Shown piece after piece: positions 31,411-40,350 of a stretch of 64,000 nucleotides of DNA; within the stretch, counting starts at the first letter, position 1; each line of letters opens with the position of its first letter. Both the position numbers and the translations under genes were made by a program. The notes beneath the pieces were generated by a model, which saw only the letters and a program-made list of their open reading frames with translations, had not been told where the DNA came from and searched no databases. Source of the stretch: Aliihoeflea sp. 2WW (GTDB lineage: Bacteria > Pseudomonadota > Alphaproteobacteria > Rhizobiales > Rhizobiaceae); contig NZ_AYOD01000006.1 of the NCBI RefSeq assembly GCF_000497755.1, positions 1-64,000 of the forward strand, given 5' to 3'.

Positions 31411-32117
31411 GCATCACGAAAAAGCGCGTCGCCGTTCTCATCTCCGGCCGCGGCTCGAACATGAAGACGCTGGCGGAAGCCGCAGCCGGTCCGCGCGCGA
31501 CCTACGAGATCGTCGGCGTCATCTCCGACAAGCCGGAGGCGACCGGGCTCAACCACGCCGCCGCCCTCGACATCGAGGCGCGCGCGATCCCGCGCCAGGA
31601 GTTTGTCGACAAGGCGGCGCACGAAGCCGCCATCGACGCGCAGCTCAAGCGCTGGAACGTCGAAATTGTCGCGCTGGCAGGCTACATGCGGCTCCTGTCG
31701 GCCGACTTCGTCGAGACCTGGAAGGGTCGGATGATCAATATCCACCCTTCCCTCCTGCCGCTCTTCAAGGGGCTCGACACGCACAGGCGTGCGCTCGACG
31801 GCGGGCTTCGCATCCATGGCTGCACCGTCCACTTCGTCACCGCCGAAATGGACGGCGGGCCGATCATCGCGCAGGCGGCCGTACCCGTCTCGCCCGATGA
31901 TAACGAGGACAGCCTGACGCGCCGCGTGCTCGCCGCCGAGCACCAGCTTTACCCAATGGCCCTCGACCTCGTCGCCACCGGCCGCGCCCAACTCGTCGGC
32001 AACCGCGTCGCCTTCGATCATCTCGGCGCATCCAGCGGCCGCGAACGCATCCTGTCGCCCTCCACCGGCCATGACGGCGAAGCCGACCTCGAATCGCTGG
32101 CACGCTTTACGCCCTGA
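31407..32117 (+). CDS. purN: Phosphoribosylglycinamide formyltransferase
   Basis: Folate-dependent GAR transformylase of 236 residues. [15 protein letters not shown] is the phosphate-binding start; the catalytic Asn and His are in [10 protein letters not shown], and Asp in [10 protein letters not shown]. The C-terminal tail is longer than E. coli PurN by about 20 residues. It overlaps purM by 4 nt and is convergent with the TRAP binding-protein gene. Confidence 0.97.
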   Translation: MSITKKRVAVLISGRGSNMKTLAEAAAGPRATYEIVGVISDKPEATGLNHAAALDIEARAIPRQEFVDKAAHEAAIDAQLKRWNVEIVALAGYMRLLSADFVETWKGRMINIHPSLLPLFKGLDTHRRALDGGLRIHGCTVHFVTAEMDGGPIIAQAAVPVSPDDNEDSLTRRVLAAEHQLYPMALDLVATGRAQLVGNRVAFDHLGASSGRERILSPSTGHDGEADLESLARFTP

Positions 32118-32150
32118 AATCGCGTTTGACGGGCGTTACCCTTCCAAGAC

Positions 32151-33242
32151 TTAGAGCTTGAAGTATTGCTGCCGCGCCCGGACGAAGGGCGTTTCGGCCA
32201 GTTCCGTCTTGCGCCGCACGATCGCCAGAGCCGCGATGAAGCCCTCCACGGCCCGCGCCGTCAATTCGTCGCCGTCGCGCAGCGAGTTGATCGCCTCCGC
32301 AGCAGCCTTGGCTCCCGCCTCGAGGATGTCTTCCGGAAACTGGCGGACCTGAACGCCATGGTCATTGACCAGCGTCTCCAGCGCCCGCGGATCATTTGCC
32401 GCAAAATCCGACGCAATCTCGTCATGCTCGGCTTGGGCCGCCAGTCTGATGATCGCCTGCAAGTCTTCGGGTAGCGCCAGATATTTGGACTTGTCGATCG
32501 CCAATTCGGCAGTCAGCGCGGGCTCGATGAAGCTGGGAAAGTAGTAGTTCTTGGCGATCTGGTGGAAACCGAGCGCAAGGTCGTTGTAAGGCCCGACAAA
32601 CTCGGCCGCATCCAGCGTACCCGATTGAAGAGCCTGAAAAATCTCACCTGCAGCCATATTCGTCACTGAAGCGCCAAGCTGCTGCCAGACCCTTCCGCCA
32701 AGGCCGGGGGTTCGAAAGCGCAAGCCCTGAATGTCCGCGACGCTCGTCAACTCGTTGCGAAACCAGCCGCCGGCCTGAGTGCCCGTATCGCCGGCAAGGA
32801 AGCCCTGTACGCCGAATTGATCGTAGATGTCGTCCCAAAGCTGCTGGCCGCCCATATGGCGTATCCAAGCCGACAACTCCCTTGACGTCATGCCATAAGG
32901 GACTCCGGAAAAGAGTGACAATCCGGCGCTCTTGTTCTGCCAGTAATACGAAGCGCCGTGGCTCATTTCGGCATTGCCGTCGATGACGGCGTCGAGGGAC
33001 TGGAGCGGCGGAACGAGTTCCCCTGCGGAAAAGACCTGAATTGTCAGCCGTCCGCCCGATGCCTGCGTGATGCGGTCAGCCAGGCGCTGCGCGCCTACAC
33101 CCTGGCCGGGAAAATTCTTGGGCCAGGCCGTGACCATCCGCCATGTCTGAGTGTTTTGTGCGATGGCAGGCGTTGCCAAAGCGGTCGCGCTCGCAGCCAC
33201 GCTGCCAGTCGCCAAACCGCCCAAAAACGAGCGTCGTTGCAT
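32151..33242 (-). CDS. TRAP transporter solute-binding protein (DctP family), orphan
   Basis: Periplasmic binding protein of 363 residues. A twin-arginine-like start (MQRRSFLGG) leads to cleavage near AIAQ (residue 28), and WRMVTAWPKNFPGQG is typical of DctP proteins for 2-oxo acids such as the alpha-keto-acid group. The C-terminal VRRKTELAETPFV helix is also usual. GGGAGG lies 7 nt before the start at 33242. The small and large TRAP permease genes are not adjacent, so it either works with permeases elsewhere or is a remnant of a dismantled operon. Confidence 0.88.
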   Translation of the reverse strand: MQRRSFLGGLATGSVAASATALATPAIAQNTQTWRMVTAWPKNFPGQGVGAQRLADRITQASGGRLTIQVFSAGELVPPLQSLDAVIDGNAEMSHGASYYWQNKSAGLSLFSGVPYGMTSRELSAWIRHMGGQQLWDDIYDQFGVQGFLAGDTGTQAGGWFRNELTSVADIQGLRFRTPGLGGRVWQQLGASVTNMAAGEIFQALQSGTLDAAEFVGPYNDLALGFHQIAKNYYFPSFIEPALTAELAIDKSKYLALPEDLQAIIRLAAQAEHDEIASDFAANDPRALETLVNDHGVQVRQFPEDILEAGAKAAAEAINSLRDGDELTARAVEGFIAALAIVRRKTELAETPFVRARQQYFKL

Positions 33243-33338
33243 GTCATCCTCCCAGATGTCCCGGCGATCAATCGGTCGCTGGCAAAACACGGCCACCTCC
33301 TGACCGAGCTTCCATTACCGCATATGGAGGACGTCAAT

Positions 33339-35474
33339 TCAACCCAAGGATGTCGCGGGAAGTTCAGCGGGTGGTGCCGGCCGCAGCCAGACCTTGGTGT
33401 CGTGGAAGGCGGCGCCGCCGTAGGGGGCGGCGGCGTCGGAGCCGGTGAGGACGTTGATGCCTTCGCCGCGCTCGTGCGAGCCGTTCGGCCAGATGCCTTC
33501 GGCAATCACCACGCCGCGCTTCACGCCGTCGAAAAGCTTTGCGTTCAGAACGACTTCGCCGCGTTCGTTGCCGATCTCGATGCGGTCGCCGTCGGCGATG
33601 CCGAGGCCAGCCGCATCATCGGGGTGGAGCATCAGTTCAGGCCGACCTTCCTTCTTGCGCGAGGTCGGCATCTCGGTGAATGACGAGTTCAGGAAGGACC
33701 GTGCCGGCGAGGTCGCCATGCGGAACGGATGAGCCGGATCGGCGCTCTCGATCAGCTCGACATGGTCCGGAAATGCGGGCAAACCGGCCCAGTTTCCCTG
33801 CAAGCCGATCGATTTCGGCGGTTTATTCGGCGAAACCGTCGCGATCCAGTCCGGTTTGAAGCGAAACTTTCCACCAGAATGGCCGAATCCGTTCAAAAAA
33901 TGCGCCTTTTCGAAGTCCGGCTGCATGTCCGACCAGCGTTCTTCGGAGAAGGTTTCGAAGGTGCCGAGGCCGCGCTTTTCGAGCATCTTGTCGATGTGTT
34001 GGCGCTCGGTCAGGCCGAAGCCGGGAAGGTCGGCGACGCCGAGGCGTTTCGCCAGTTCCTCGATGACGAAATGGTTTGTCTTCGGTCCCTCCGGCGCGTC
34101 GATAACTTTCGGGCCGAGCACGATGTGGCTTTGCCCGCCGCCGCGATAGATGTCGTCGTGCTCGAGGAACATGGTCGCGGGGATGACGACGTCGGCGAGT
34201 ATCGCCGTGTCGGTCATGAAATGCTCGTGGACGGCGGTGAAGAGGTCGTCGCGCAGGAAGCCCTGCTTCACCAGCCTTTGCTCGGGCGCGACGTTGGCCG
34301 GGTTGGTGTTCTGGATCAGCATCGCGGTGACCGGCGGGCCGCCATTCAGCGCGGACGGATCGTTGGTCAGGATCGGGCCGATGCGGGACTGGTCGAGATG
34401 GCGGATTTTCGGGTCGAGGAAGCGGCGGCCTTCGAGCTCGGTCTTGTCGAGCTTGAAGATGTCCGAATTGGAATGGAACGCGCCGCCGCCCTCATATTGC
34501 CAGGCGCCGGTAACGGCGGGGATGGAGAGCGCGGCGTGCATGTTGGCCGCGCCGTTGCGGCTGCGGGTGAAGCCGTAGCCGAGGCGGAAGAAGGTGCGTT
34601 TCGTCTCGCCGACGAGGCGGGCGAAGGTCTCGATCTCGGCAACCGAGAGCCCGGTGATCGATGCCGCCCATTCAGGCGTCTTCGTCGCCAGATGCGCCTC
34701 GAGGCCTTTCGGATCGTCCGTGTACTTTTCGAGATAGGCGCGGTCGGCGAAGCCATCGCGGAAAAGGACGTGCATGACGGCGCAGGCCAGCGCGCCGTCG
34801 GTGCCGGGCTTGAGGATCAGCGCCAGGTCGGCCTGCTTCATCGTCGCATTGTCATAGACATCGATGACGACGATCTTCGCGCCGCGTTCCTTTCGGGCCC
34901 TGATCGCATGGGTCATGACGTTGACCTGCGTGACCACGGCATTGGTGCCCCAGATCACCACGCAGTCCGATTTCGCCATCTCGCGCGGGTCGACGCCGGT
35001 CAGTGCGCCCGCGCCCATGACCCAGCCGGTCCAGGCGAGATTGGTGCAGATCGTGTCGAAGAAGCCGGAATATTTCTTGGCGTGGCGCAGGCGATGTATG
35101 CCGTCGCGCTGAACGAGGCCCATCGTGCCGGCATAGTAATAAGGCCAGACGGATTCCGAGCCGTGCTTCGCCTCTGCCGCCTCGAAATTCTCGGCGATCA
35201 GGTCGAGCGCGGCGTCCCAGCTCGCCTCCTTCCACTTGCCCTCACCCTTGGCGCCGGCACGCACCAGCGGCTTCAACAGGCGTTCGGGGTGGTGGATGCG
35301 CTCGGCGTAGCGGGCGACCTTGGCGCAGATGACGCCGGCGGTGTAGCTGTTTTCCTTCGCGCCATGGAGGCGGCCGATCTTGCCGTCGACGACTTCCACG
35401 TCGAGCGCGCAGGTGGACGGACAGTCATGCGGGCAGGCCGAATGGCCGATGCGGATCGGGGCGTGCTGGTTCAT
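33339..35474 (-). CDS. Molybdopterin oxidoreductase, formate-dehydrogenase-like
   Basis: Mo-bis-MGD enzyme of 711 residues. The N-terminal 4Fe-4S site has Cys14, Cys18, Cys22 and Cys50 (ACPHDCPSTC ... GVICAK). The molybdopterin fold and the C-terminal dinucleotide-binding domain (SSFTEMPTSRKKEGRPELMLHPDDA) are both complete. The enzyme belongs to the DMSO-reductase superfamily; the substrate is unclear. No signal peptide or redox partner is present, so it is probably cytoplasmic. The divergent spacer to rlmJ contains a palindromic element. moaD and moaE for cofactor synthesis are 8 kb away. Confidence 0.9.
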   Translation of the reverse strand: MNQHAPIRIGHSACPHDCPSTCALDVEVVDGKIGRLHGAKENSYTAGVICAKVARYAERIHHPERLLKPLVRAGAKGEGKWKEASWDAALDLIAENFEAAEAKHGSESVWPYYYAGTMGLVQRDGIHRLRHAKKYSGFFDTICTNLAWTGWVMGAGALTGVDPREMAKSDCVVIWGTNAVVTQVNVMTHAIRARKERGAKIVVIDVYDNATMKQADLALILKPGTDGALACAVMHVLFRDGFADRAYLEKYTDDPKGLEAHLATKTPEWAASITGLSVAEIETFARLVGETKRTFFRLGYGFTRSRNGAANMHAALSIPAVTGAWQYEGGGAFHSNSDIFKLDKTELEGRRFLDPKIRHLDQSRIGPILTNDPSALNGGPPVTAMLIQNTNPANVAPEQRLVKQGFLRDDLFTAVHEHFMTDTAILADVVIPATMFLEHDDIYRGGGQSHIVLGPKVIDAPEGPKTNHFVIEELAKRLGVADLPGFGLTERQHIDKMLEKRGLGTFETFSEERWSDMQPDFEKAHFLNGFGHSGGKFRFKPDWIATVSPNKPPKSIGLQGNWAGLPAFPDHVELIESADPAHPFRMATSPARSFLNSSFTEMPTSRKKEGRPELMLHPDDAAGLGIADGDRIEIGNERGEVVLNAKLFDGVKRGVVIAEGIWPNGSHERGEGINVLTGSDAAAPYGGAAFHDTKVWLRPAPPAELPATSLG

Positions 35475-35547
35475 GCCGCGGAACCTAGCCGAAATCGCTT
35501 CCAGCGTGTAGGCCGTGGACCCAACAAAAGGATTGATCCACCATGTG

Positions 35548-35706
35548 TGGGTCTGTTGAATATCACCGCACGGCTGTGCCGCGCTGAAATCTGCCGGTTC
35601 GGCCTCGGTCGTCGTCGAATATGCTCGGCATGTCCTTCCTCCTCCCTCCTTGAACCGACAAATTTCCTCTGCGGCGCAGCCCGTGCGGTGATACTCAACA
35701 GACCCA
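35548..35706. mobile_element. 159-bp palindromic MITE-like element
   Basis: The 26-bp outer arms (35548-35573 and 35681-35706, TGGGTCTGTTGA... against its complement) match at all but one position. Looser pairing continues inwards to about 60 nt per arm, so the transcript could fold into one long hairpin. The loop holds a pyrimidine-rich tract and no gene. Neither end has an obvious target duplication. It sits between divergent genes and could bring promoter or terminator activity. No transposase is present, so mobility would need an enzyme elsewhere. Confidence 0.65.
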
Positions 35707-35733
35707 CCTCGACGCGATCGATCGGACAGAAAC

Positions 35734-36594
35734 GTGAACTATCGCCACATCTACCATGCCGGGAATTTCGCCGACGTGGTCAAGCACATCGTCCTTGCCC
35801 GCACGATCGACTATCTGAAGCGCAAGCCCGGTGCGTTCCGGGTTATCGACACCCATGCCGGGATCGGCGTCTACGACCTGTCGTCGGAGGAGGCGCAGAA
35901 GACCGGCGAGTGGAAGGACGGGATCGGCCGGCTGCTCGATGCCGACCTGCCGGACGACGCAGCGGCGCTGATCGCGCCCTATCTCGATGCCGTCCGTGCG
36001 GCAAACGCTCCCGGCGGCCTCACCGCCTATCCCGGATCGCCGGCGATCACGCGCCATCTCCTGCGCAATCAGGACAGACTGACGGCGATCGAACTTCACC
36101 CGGCCGATGCCGAAACGCTGAAGAAGCGTTTTGCAGGCGACTTCCAGACCCGCGTGATCGAACTCGACGGCTGGCTGGCGCTCGGCGCGCACCTGCCGCC
36201 GAAGGAGAAGCGCGGCCTCGTCATCGTCGACCCGCCTTTCGAGCGCGAAGGCGAGTTCGACCGGCTCATCGACGGACTGGTCAAAGCGTACAAGCGCTGG
36301 CCGGGCGGGACCTATCTGATGTGGTATCCGGTGAAGAACCGGAAAGCGGTCGCCGCCTTCCGCGAGGCGCTGCGCGAGGCTGGCATCTCCAAGATCCTCG
36401 ACCTGTCGCTCGACATCCGGGCACCGAGCGTGCCGGAGCGGCTCGACGGGACCGGGCTCGTCGTCGTGACCCCGCCCTACCCGCTCGAAGCCGAGATGAA
36501 AATCGTGCTTCCCGTCCTGGCGCGGCTGCTCGGCGATGGCAAAGACGCAACATGGCGGGCGGAATGGCTCGCGGGGGAACGGCCTGCATCTTGA
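35734..36594 (+). CDS. rlmJ: 23S rRNA (adenine(2030)-N6)-methyltransferase RlmJ
   Basis: SAM-dependent methyltransferase of 286 residues that modifies A2030 in 23S rRNA. The invariant start NYRHIYHAGNFADVVKH, the SAM-binding IDTHAGIGVYDL, and the catalytic DPPF near residue 168 identify it. The start is a GTG at 35734, which gives the conserved N-terminus directly. It begins 28 nt after the MITE-like element, so its promoter is inside or beyond that element. Confidence 0.93.
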   Translation: MNYRHIYHAGNFADVVKHIVLARTIDYLKRKPGAFRVIDTHAGIGVYDLSSEEAQKTGEWKDGIGRLLDADLPDDAAALIAPYLDAVRAANAPGGLTAYPGSPAITRHLLRNQDRLTAIELHPADAETLKKRFAGDFQTRVIELDGWLALGAHLPPKEKRGLVIVDPPFEREGEFDRLIDGLVKAYKRWPGGTYLMWYPVKNRKAVAAFREALREAGISKILDLSLDIRAPSVPERLDGTGLVVVTPPYPLEAEMKIVLPVLARLLGDGKDATWRAEWLAGERPAS

Positions 36595-36652
36595 CCGAAA
36601 TGCGGCGCTGACGGACATTGCCGACTCATTGACCGCCTTCGGGAGACTTTCC

Positions 36653-37102
36653 ATGGCCATTTCGCTTCGCCGGGCCGGCGCTGCTTTCTTCACGGCACTT
36701 TCCATCCTCGCCGGCGGCATGACGCATCAGGCGGCGGCGGCCGACATGGTCCGGGGCGTCTATGCGACCGATCCGGGCGTCTGCGGAAACGACAAGGTGC
36801 TCGGCGCGATCACCAAGAAATTCGCCTATCAGGTGCGCAACGTGCCGAACCTGCCGATGGTCGACATCGTCGAATTCCGGCAGATTCGCGAGAACCGCTA
36901 TTTGCCCTCGCGTCCCGACTGGCCGATCGAGCGCCGCTATTGCATCGCCAACGTTCACCTGACCGACGGCCATATGCGCGACGTCTGGTATCTGATCGAG
37001 CATCCGATGGGCTTCGCGTCGATCGGCAGCAATGTCGAATTCTGCGTTCTCGGCTTCGACCGCTGGAAGGTCTACGGCGGCAATTGCCGCGTCCTTCGCT
37101 GA
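36653..37102 (+). CDS. Secreted Cys-containing protein of unknown function
   Basis: Predicted periplasmic protein of 149 residues. The signal peptide ends near QAAA (residue 29), and the mature part has four cysteines (in PGVCGN, RRYCIAN, EFCVLG and GNCRVL) that could form two disulfides. It contains alternating beta-type segments and a WP/YLIEHPMGF patch. GGGAGA precedes the start. The RNase T2 lipoprotein gene follows 7 nt later on the same strand. No function is assigned. Confidence 0.7.
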   Translation: MAISLRRAGAAFFTALSILAGGMTHQAAAADMVRGVYATDPGVCGNDKVLGAITKKFAYQVRNVPNLPMVDIVEFRQIRENRYLPSRPDWPIERRYCIANVHLTDGHMRDVWYLIEHPMGFASIGSNVEFCVLGFDRWKVYGGNCRVLR

Positions 37103-37109
37103 TCGTCAA

Positions 37110-37739
37110 TTGCGCGTCCGCCTGATCGGGCTTCTCGCCGCCGCCTCGATCCTTGCAGGCTGCGGCAGCGAAGACACCGTCGCTGACGACGCACCCTTCG
37201 ACTTCTACGTCCTCTCGCTTTCCTGGTCGCCGAGCTATTGTGCGGCCGAAGGCGGCAATGCCGATCCGCAGCAATGCGATGCGGATCGCGATCTGGGCTT
37301 CGTCGTGCATGGGCTTTGGCCGCAGTTCGAAAAGGGCTGGCCGGAATATTGCGACGACGATGCACGCAATCCGTCGCGCCCGGAAATCGACGCCATCTCC
37401 GACATCATTCCTTCCGATGGATTGATCCGCCATCAATGGCGCAAGCACGGCACCTGCACCGGGCTGGCGGCCGACGGCTATTTCGACACGACCCGCGCGG
37501 CGTTCGACAAGGTGACGGTGCCGCAGTTCAGCCAGCGCCGCGTCTCTGCAGCCGACATGCGCGCTGCCTTCCTCGAGGCCAATGACGGATTGCCCGCCGA
37601 TGGGGTCGCCGTCACCTGCAGCAGCGGCCTCCTGCGCGAAGTGCGCATCTGCATGACGACTGCGCTCGACTTCCGCTCGTGCCCGGAAGTCGCCGAGCGT
37701 TCCTGCCGGCAGCCGGATTTGCGCCTGCCCGCACCCTGA
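37110..37739 (+). CDS. Ribonuclease T2 family lipoprotein
   Basis: Secreted endoribonuclease of 209 residues. Starting at TTG 37110 gives a lipoprotein signal with lipobox ILAGC (Cys18). Catalytic region I is GFVVHGLWPQ with His67, and region II is HQWRKHGTC with His108 and His113. The usual Glu of region II (HEW) appears to be Gln109. Several cysteines fit the fold's disulfides. An ATG at 37032 is in frame but would put 26 polar residues before the signal and overlap the upstream gene, so it is less likely. It may scavenge RNA in the periplasm. Confidence 0.82.
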   Translation: MRVRLIGLLAAASILAGCGSEDTVADDAPFDFYVLSLSWSPSYCAAEGGNADPQQCDADRDLGFVVHGLWPQFEKGWPEYCDDDARNPSRPEIDAISDIIPSDGLIRHQWRKHGTCTGLAADGYFDTTRAAFDKVTVPQFSQRRVSAADMRAAFLEANDGLPADGVAVTCSSGLLREVRICMTTALDFRSCPEVAERSCRQPDLRLPAP

Positions 37740-37809
37740 ACGAGATGTGATTGCCGACCCGGCCGTGCTCGCATAGCTTGTCGGCAACCGATCGCATGGA
37801 GAGAAATGG

Positions 37810-38406
37810 ATGCCGAGACTGCTTTATTCGCCCGCTTCACCTTACAGCGCCAAGGTCCGGATGGCCGCCGTCCACACCGGATACGCGCTCGAATCCGAAA
37901 CGGTCGACACCAATGCCGACCCCGAGAAGCTGCTGAAGGCGAACCCGCTCGGCAAAATCCCCTGTCTCGTCACCGATGAAGGCGACGGCATTCACGACAG
38001 CCGGGTCATCATGCAGTATATCGGCCGCGAGACCGGCAATACGCTCTATCCGCGAAATGCGGCGAAGCGGCTCGAAGCCGAGCGGCTGGAAGCGATCGCC
38101 GACGGCATCTGCGACTGCCTGCTCGCCCATGTCTACGAGCGCCGCTTTCGGCCGGAGGAGAAGATCCACCTGCCCTGGCTCGAACGGCAATGGTCGAAAG
38201 CGACGCGCGCGCTCGACGAACTGAACGAAAATCCGCCAAAGCTGACGAAGAAGATCACCGGTGGTCATATCGCGCTGCGGGCGACGCTCGGCTATCTGGC
38301 GCTGCGCTTCGACGGTCAGTGGGAACGCGGACGGCCGAAGCTGACACGCTGGGCCAAGCGTTTCGACGAACGTTTTCCGGAGATTGCCGCCGAGCTTCCG
38401 AAATAG
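37810..38406 (+). CDS. Glutathione S-transferase family protein
   Basis: GST of 198 residues with an N-terminal thioredoxin-like domain (LYSPASPYSAKVRMAA start, cis-Pro GKIPCLV near 48, GIHDSRVIMQYI) and an all-helical C-terminal domain. The SPYSAK segment and length are close to bacterial beta- or zeta-like GSTs. The catalytic serine or cysteine is likely Ser10-Ser13 by position, not proven. The gene is alone, followed by a strong bidirectional terminator. Confidence 0.85.
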   Translation: MPRLLYSPASPYSAKVRMAAVHTGYALESETVDTNADPEKLLKANPLGKIPCLVTDEGDGIHDSRVIMQYIGRETGNTLYPRNAAKRLEAERLEAIADGICDCLLAHVYERRFRPEEKIHLPWLERQWSKATRALDELNENPPKLTKKITGGHIALRATLGYLALRFDGQWERGRPKLTRWAKRFDERFPEIAAELPK

Positions 38407-38415
38407 CGCAAACAA

Positions 38416-38441
38416 AAAGGCCGGCGAAATCGCCGGCCTTT
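38416..38441. terminator. Bidirectional terminator
   Basis: An 11-bp perfect stem, AAAGGCCGGCG and CGCCGGCCTTT around AAAT, lies between two convergent genes. Its A-rich and T-rich ends supply the U tract in both directions. Confidence 0.88.
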
Positions 38442-38463
38442 CCGCATTCAGTCGAAGACCGAA

Positions 38464-39129
38464 TTAGAACTTCACGCCGAGGCCAACCGACACGCGGTGG
38501 TTGCTCGAGTCGAAGTCGGCACCATTGACGCCCGGAAGCGCGTAGTCCTTGCTGCCGTAGTCCGTGTAACGGTACTCGAGACGGCCGAAGACCTGGTCGG
38601 TCAGCTTGGCATCGACGCCGGCGCCGACGGTGTAGCCGAGAGCGACGTTGGTATCGCGGTCGCCCGTTTCGTGGGTAATGCGCTGACGCTCAGCGGCAAC
38701 ACCAGCCGTACCGTAGAGCAGGATGTCTTCCGTGACGGTGACACCAGCGCGGGCACGGAGCGAGCCGTCGACCGTCGAACGCGAGTCGAACGTGGTGGCT
38801 TCGCCATCGACGCGGCTGTAGTTGATGTCGGCTTCAGCACCATACACGAACGAGCCGTTCTGCATGTTGAAACCGCCGAACGCGCCGCCCATCCAGCCGT
38901 CGGTTTCGGCTTCTTCGTTGGTGGCGCGGTTGCGCGTCTCACCGTTGAAGCCGTAGCCGAGGCTCACACCGGCGTAAGGGCCGGACCAGGTGTTGACCGG
39001 AGCGAACTCCATCGGAGCGGCCGGTGCCGGCGGCTCCTGGTAGACAACGTCAGCAGCAAAGGCCGGGGCCGAAGCGAGGACGGCAACGCCGAGAGCGAGA
39101 GCGGCGGGGCGGTAGAAACGATTCTTCAT
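38464..39129 (-). CDS. Omp25/Omp31-type outer membrane beta-barrel protein
   Basis: Outer-membrane protein of 221 residues. The signal peptide ends APAFA (residue 25), a Pro-rich stretch follows, and WSGPYAGVSLGYGFNGE opens the barrel. About eight amphipathic strands end in SVGLGVKF with the required terminal Phe. The fold and length match the rhizobial/Brucella Omp25-Omp31 family. AAGGAG precedes the ATG at 39129. It is convergent with the GST gene and has a long untranslated leader or promoter region. Confidence 0.88.
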   Translation of the reverse strand: MKNRFYRPAALALGVAVLASAPAFAADVVYQEPPAPAAPMEFAPVNTWSGPYAGVSLGYGFNGETRNRATNEEAETDGWMGGAFGGFNMQNGSFVYGAEADINYSRVDGEATTFDSRSTVDGSLRARAGVTVTEDILLYGTAGVAAERQRITHETGDRDTNVALGYTVGAGVDAKLTDQVFGRLEYRYTDYGSKDYALPGVNGADFDSSNHRVSVGLGVKF

Positions 39130-39570
39130 TTTTATAACTCCTTAGCCACGAGAACCAATACGCGGTTCCCGACTTCGAGACAGACGCTGAAACCCTTACG
39201 GGAGGCAAATGGTTCCCGGCGTCGACCGAGGCGAAGATCGTGTCGAAATGCGGCTGAACCCAAACTGAAAAGGGGTCATTCCCGGGCTGCAATATGGCTG
39301 CAATGTGACGTTGCATTCGTGCCACAGTAACGGACATCAGCCCCGGTTAACTATCTGTTTACTATACCCTAATCGGATCGGGCGCAAGGACCGTCGTCTC
39401 ATGTCCGGGCTGCGATCGGCGTCTTCGTGGCGGCACGGGAGCGTCACGTTCGCGGCATGATCCGCGATCTTGGAAGATGGCAGGATCGTCATGGGAAAAG
39501 ACGGGGGCGGTCTTCTGGTTTGGGCGTTCGCCGCCTATATCTGTCGTTCCCTTCCCGGCAGCACGAACGG
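39130..39570. other. Intergenic region upstream of the Omp25-type gene
   Basis: This 441-bp stretch contains no gene I can support. It should hold the porin promoter and leader, and the SDR promoter on the other strand. An 11-bp unit GGCTGCAATAT/GGCTGCAATGT is tandem at 39285-39306. AT-rich sequence around 39345-39370 (GTTAACTATCTGTTTACTATACCC) is the likeliest promoter area. Confidence 0.4.
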
Positions 39571-40350
39571 ATGATGCAGACCAATCACCAGGCAACGCCC
39601 CAAGTCGCACTCGTCACGGGCGGTGCGCAGCGCATCGGCAGGGCCATCGTCGAGGACCTCGCGGCGCATGGCTTTGCCGTGGCGATCCATTGCAACGGTT
39701 CGCGAAAAGCGGCCGAGGACCTTTCTGCCGACCTTGCCCGCAACGGGGCGACCACCGCGGTCGTCGATGCGGACCTCACCGATCGTGCCGCCGTGGCGCA
39801 GCTCGTGCGTCGTGCCGAGAGCGCGCTCGGGCCGATCTCTCTGCTCGTCAACAATGCCTCGATCTTCGAGGAGGACGGGGCCGAAAATTTCGAATGGGAG
39901 GCATGGGACCGCCATTTCGCGATCCACCTCGAAGCGCCGGCGATGCTTGCCCGCACGATCGCCGAACGCCTTCCGGCAGGGACCGACGGGCTCGTCGTCA
40001 ATTTGATCGATCAGCGGGTCTGGAGGCCGACGCCGAAGTTCTTCTCCTATACGCTCTCCAAATCCGCGCTCTGGACGGCGACGCGCACACTGGCGCAGGC
40101 GCTTGCGCCGGCGATCCGCGTCAACGCGATCGGGCCTGGACCGACGCTCGCCAATGCCCGGCAGGACGATGGCGATTTCCAGCGCCAGGTCGATGCGCTC
40201 CTGTTGAAGCGCGGGCCGGATCTGGCCGAGTTCGGCCGGACGATCCGCTGGCTGTGGGATGCCCGTTCGGTGACCGGCCAGATGATCGCGCTCGACGGCG
40301 GCCAGCATCTCGCCTGGGAAACGCCGGACGTCGCCGGGGTTGCGGAATGA
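39571..40350 (+). CDS. SDR family oxidoreductase, pteridine-reductase-like
   Basis: Short-chain dehydrogenase of 259 residues. The NADP site is [13 protein letters not shown] near residue 16-28, NNAS is near 95-98, and YTLSKSAL supplies the catalytic Tyr and Lys. The sequence GGAQRIG and the context resemble FolM/PTR1-type pteridine reductases, but the substrate is inferred. The ATG at 39571 is preferred over upstream frame. The stop overlaps the uvrC start (ATGA at 40347-40350), so it leads the uvrC-pgsA-moaDE run. Confidence 0.85.
   Translation: MMQTNHQATPQVALVTGGAQRIGRAIVEDLAAHGFAVAIHCNGSRKAAEDLSADLARNGATTAVVDADLTDRAAVAQLVRRAESALGPISLLVNNASIFEEDGAENFEWEAWDRHFAIHLEAPAMLARTIAERLPAGTDGLVVNLIDQRVWRPTPKFFSYTLSKSALWTATRTLAQALAPAIRVNAIGPGPTLANARQDDGDFQRQVDALLLKRGPDLAEFGRTIRWLWDARSVTGQMIALDGGQHLAWETPDVAGVAE

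Noticed and set aside
33729-36611. A 960-codon plus-strand open frame
   Set aside because: It lies mostly antisense to the molybdopterin oxidoreductase and runs out of frame through rlmJ. Its composition is that of a GC-rich shadow frame without domains.
37032-37109. ATG at 37032 as the RNase T2 start
   Set aside because: It would overlap the upstream gene and put a polar segment before a well-formed lipoprotein signal; TTG at 37110 fits better.
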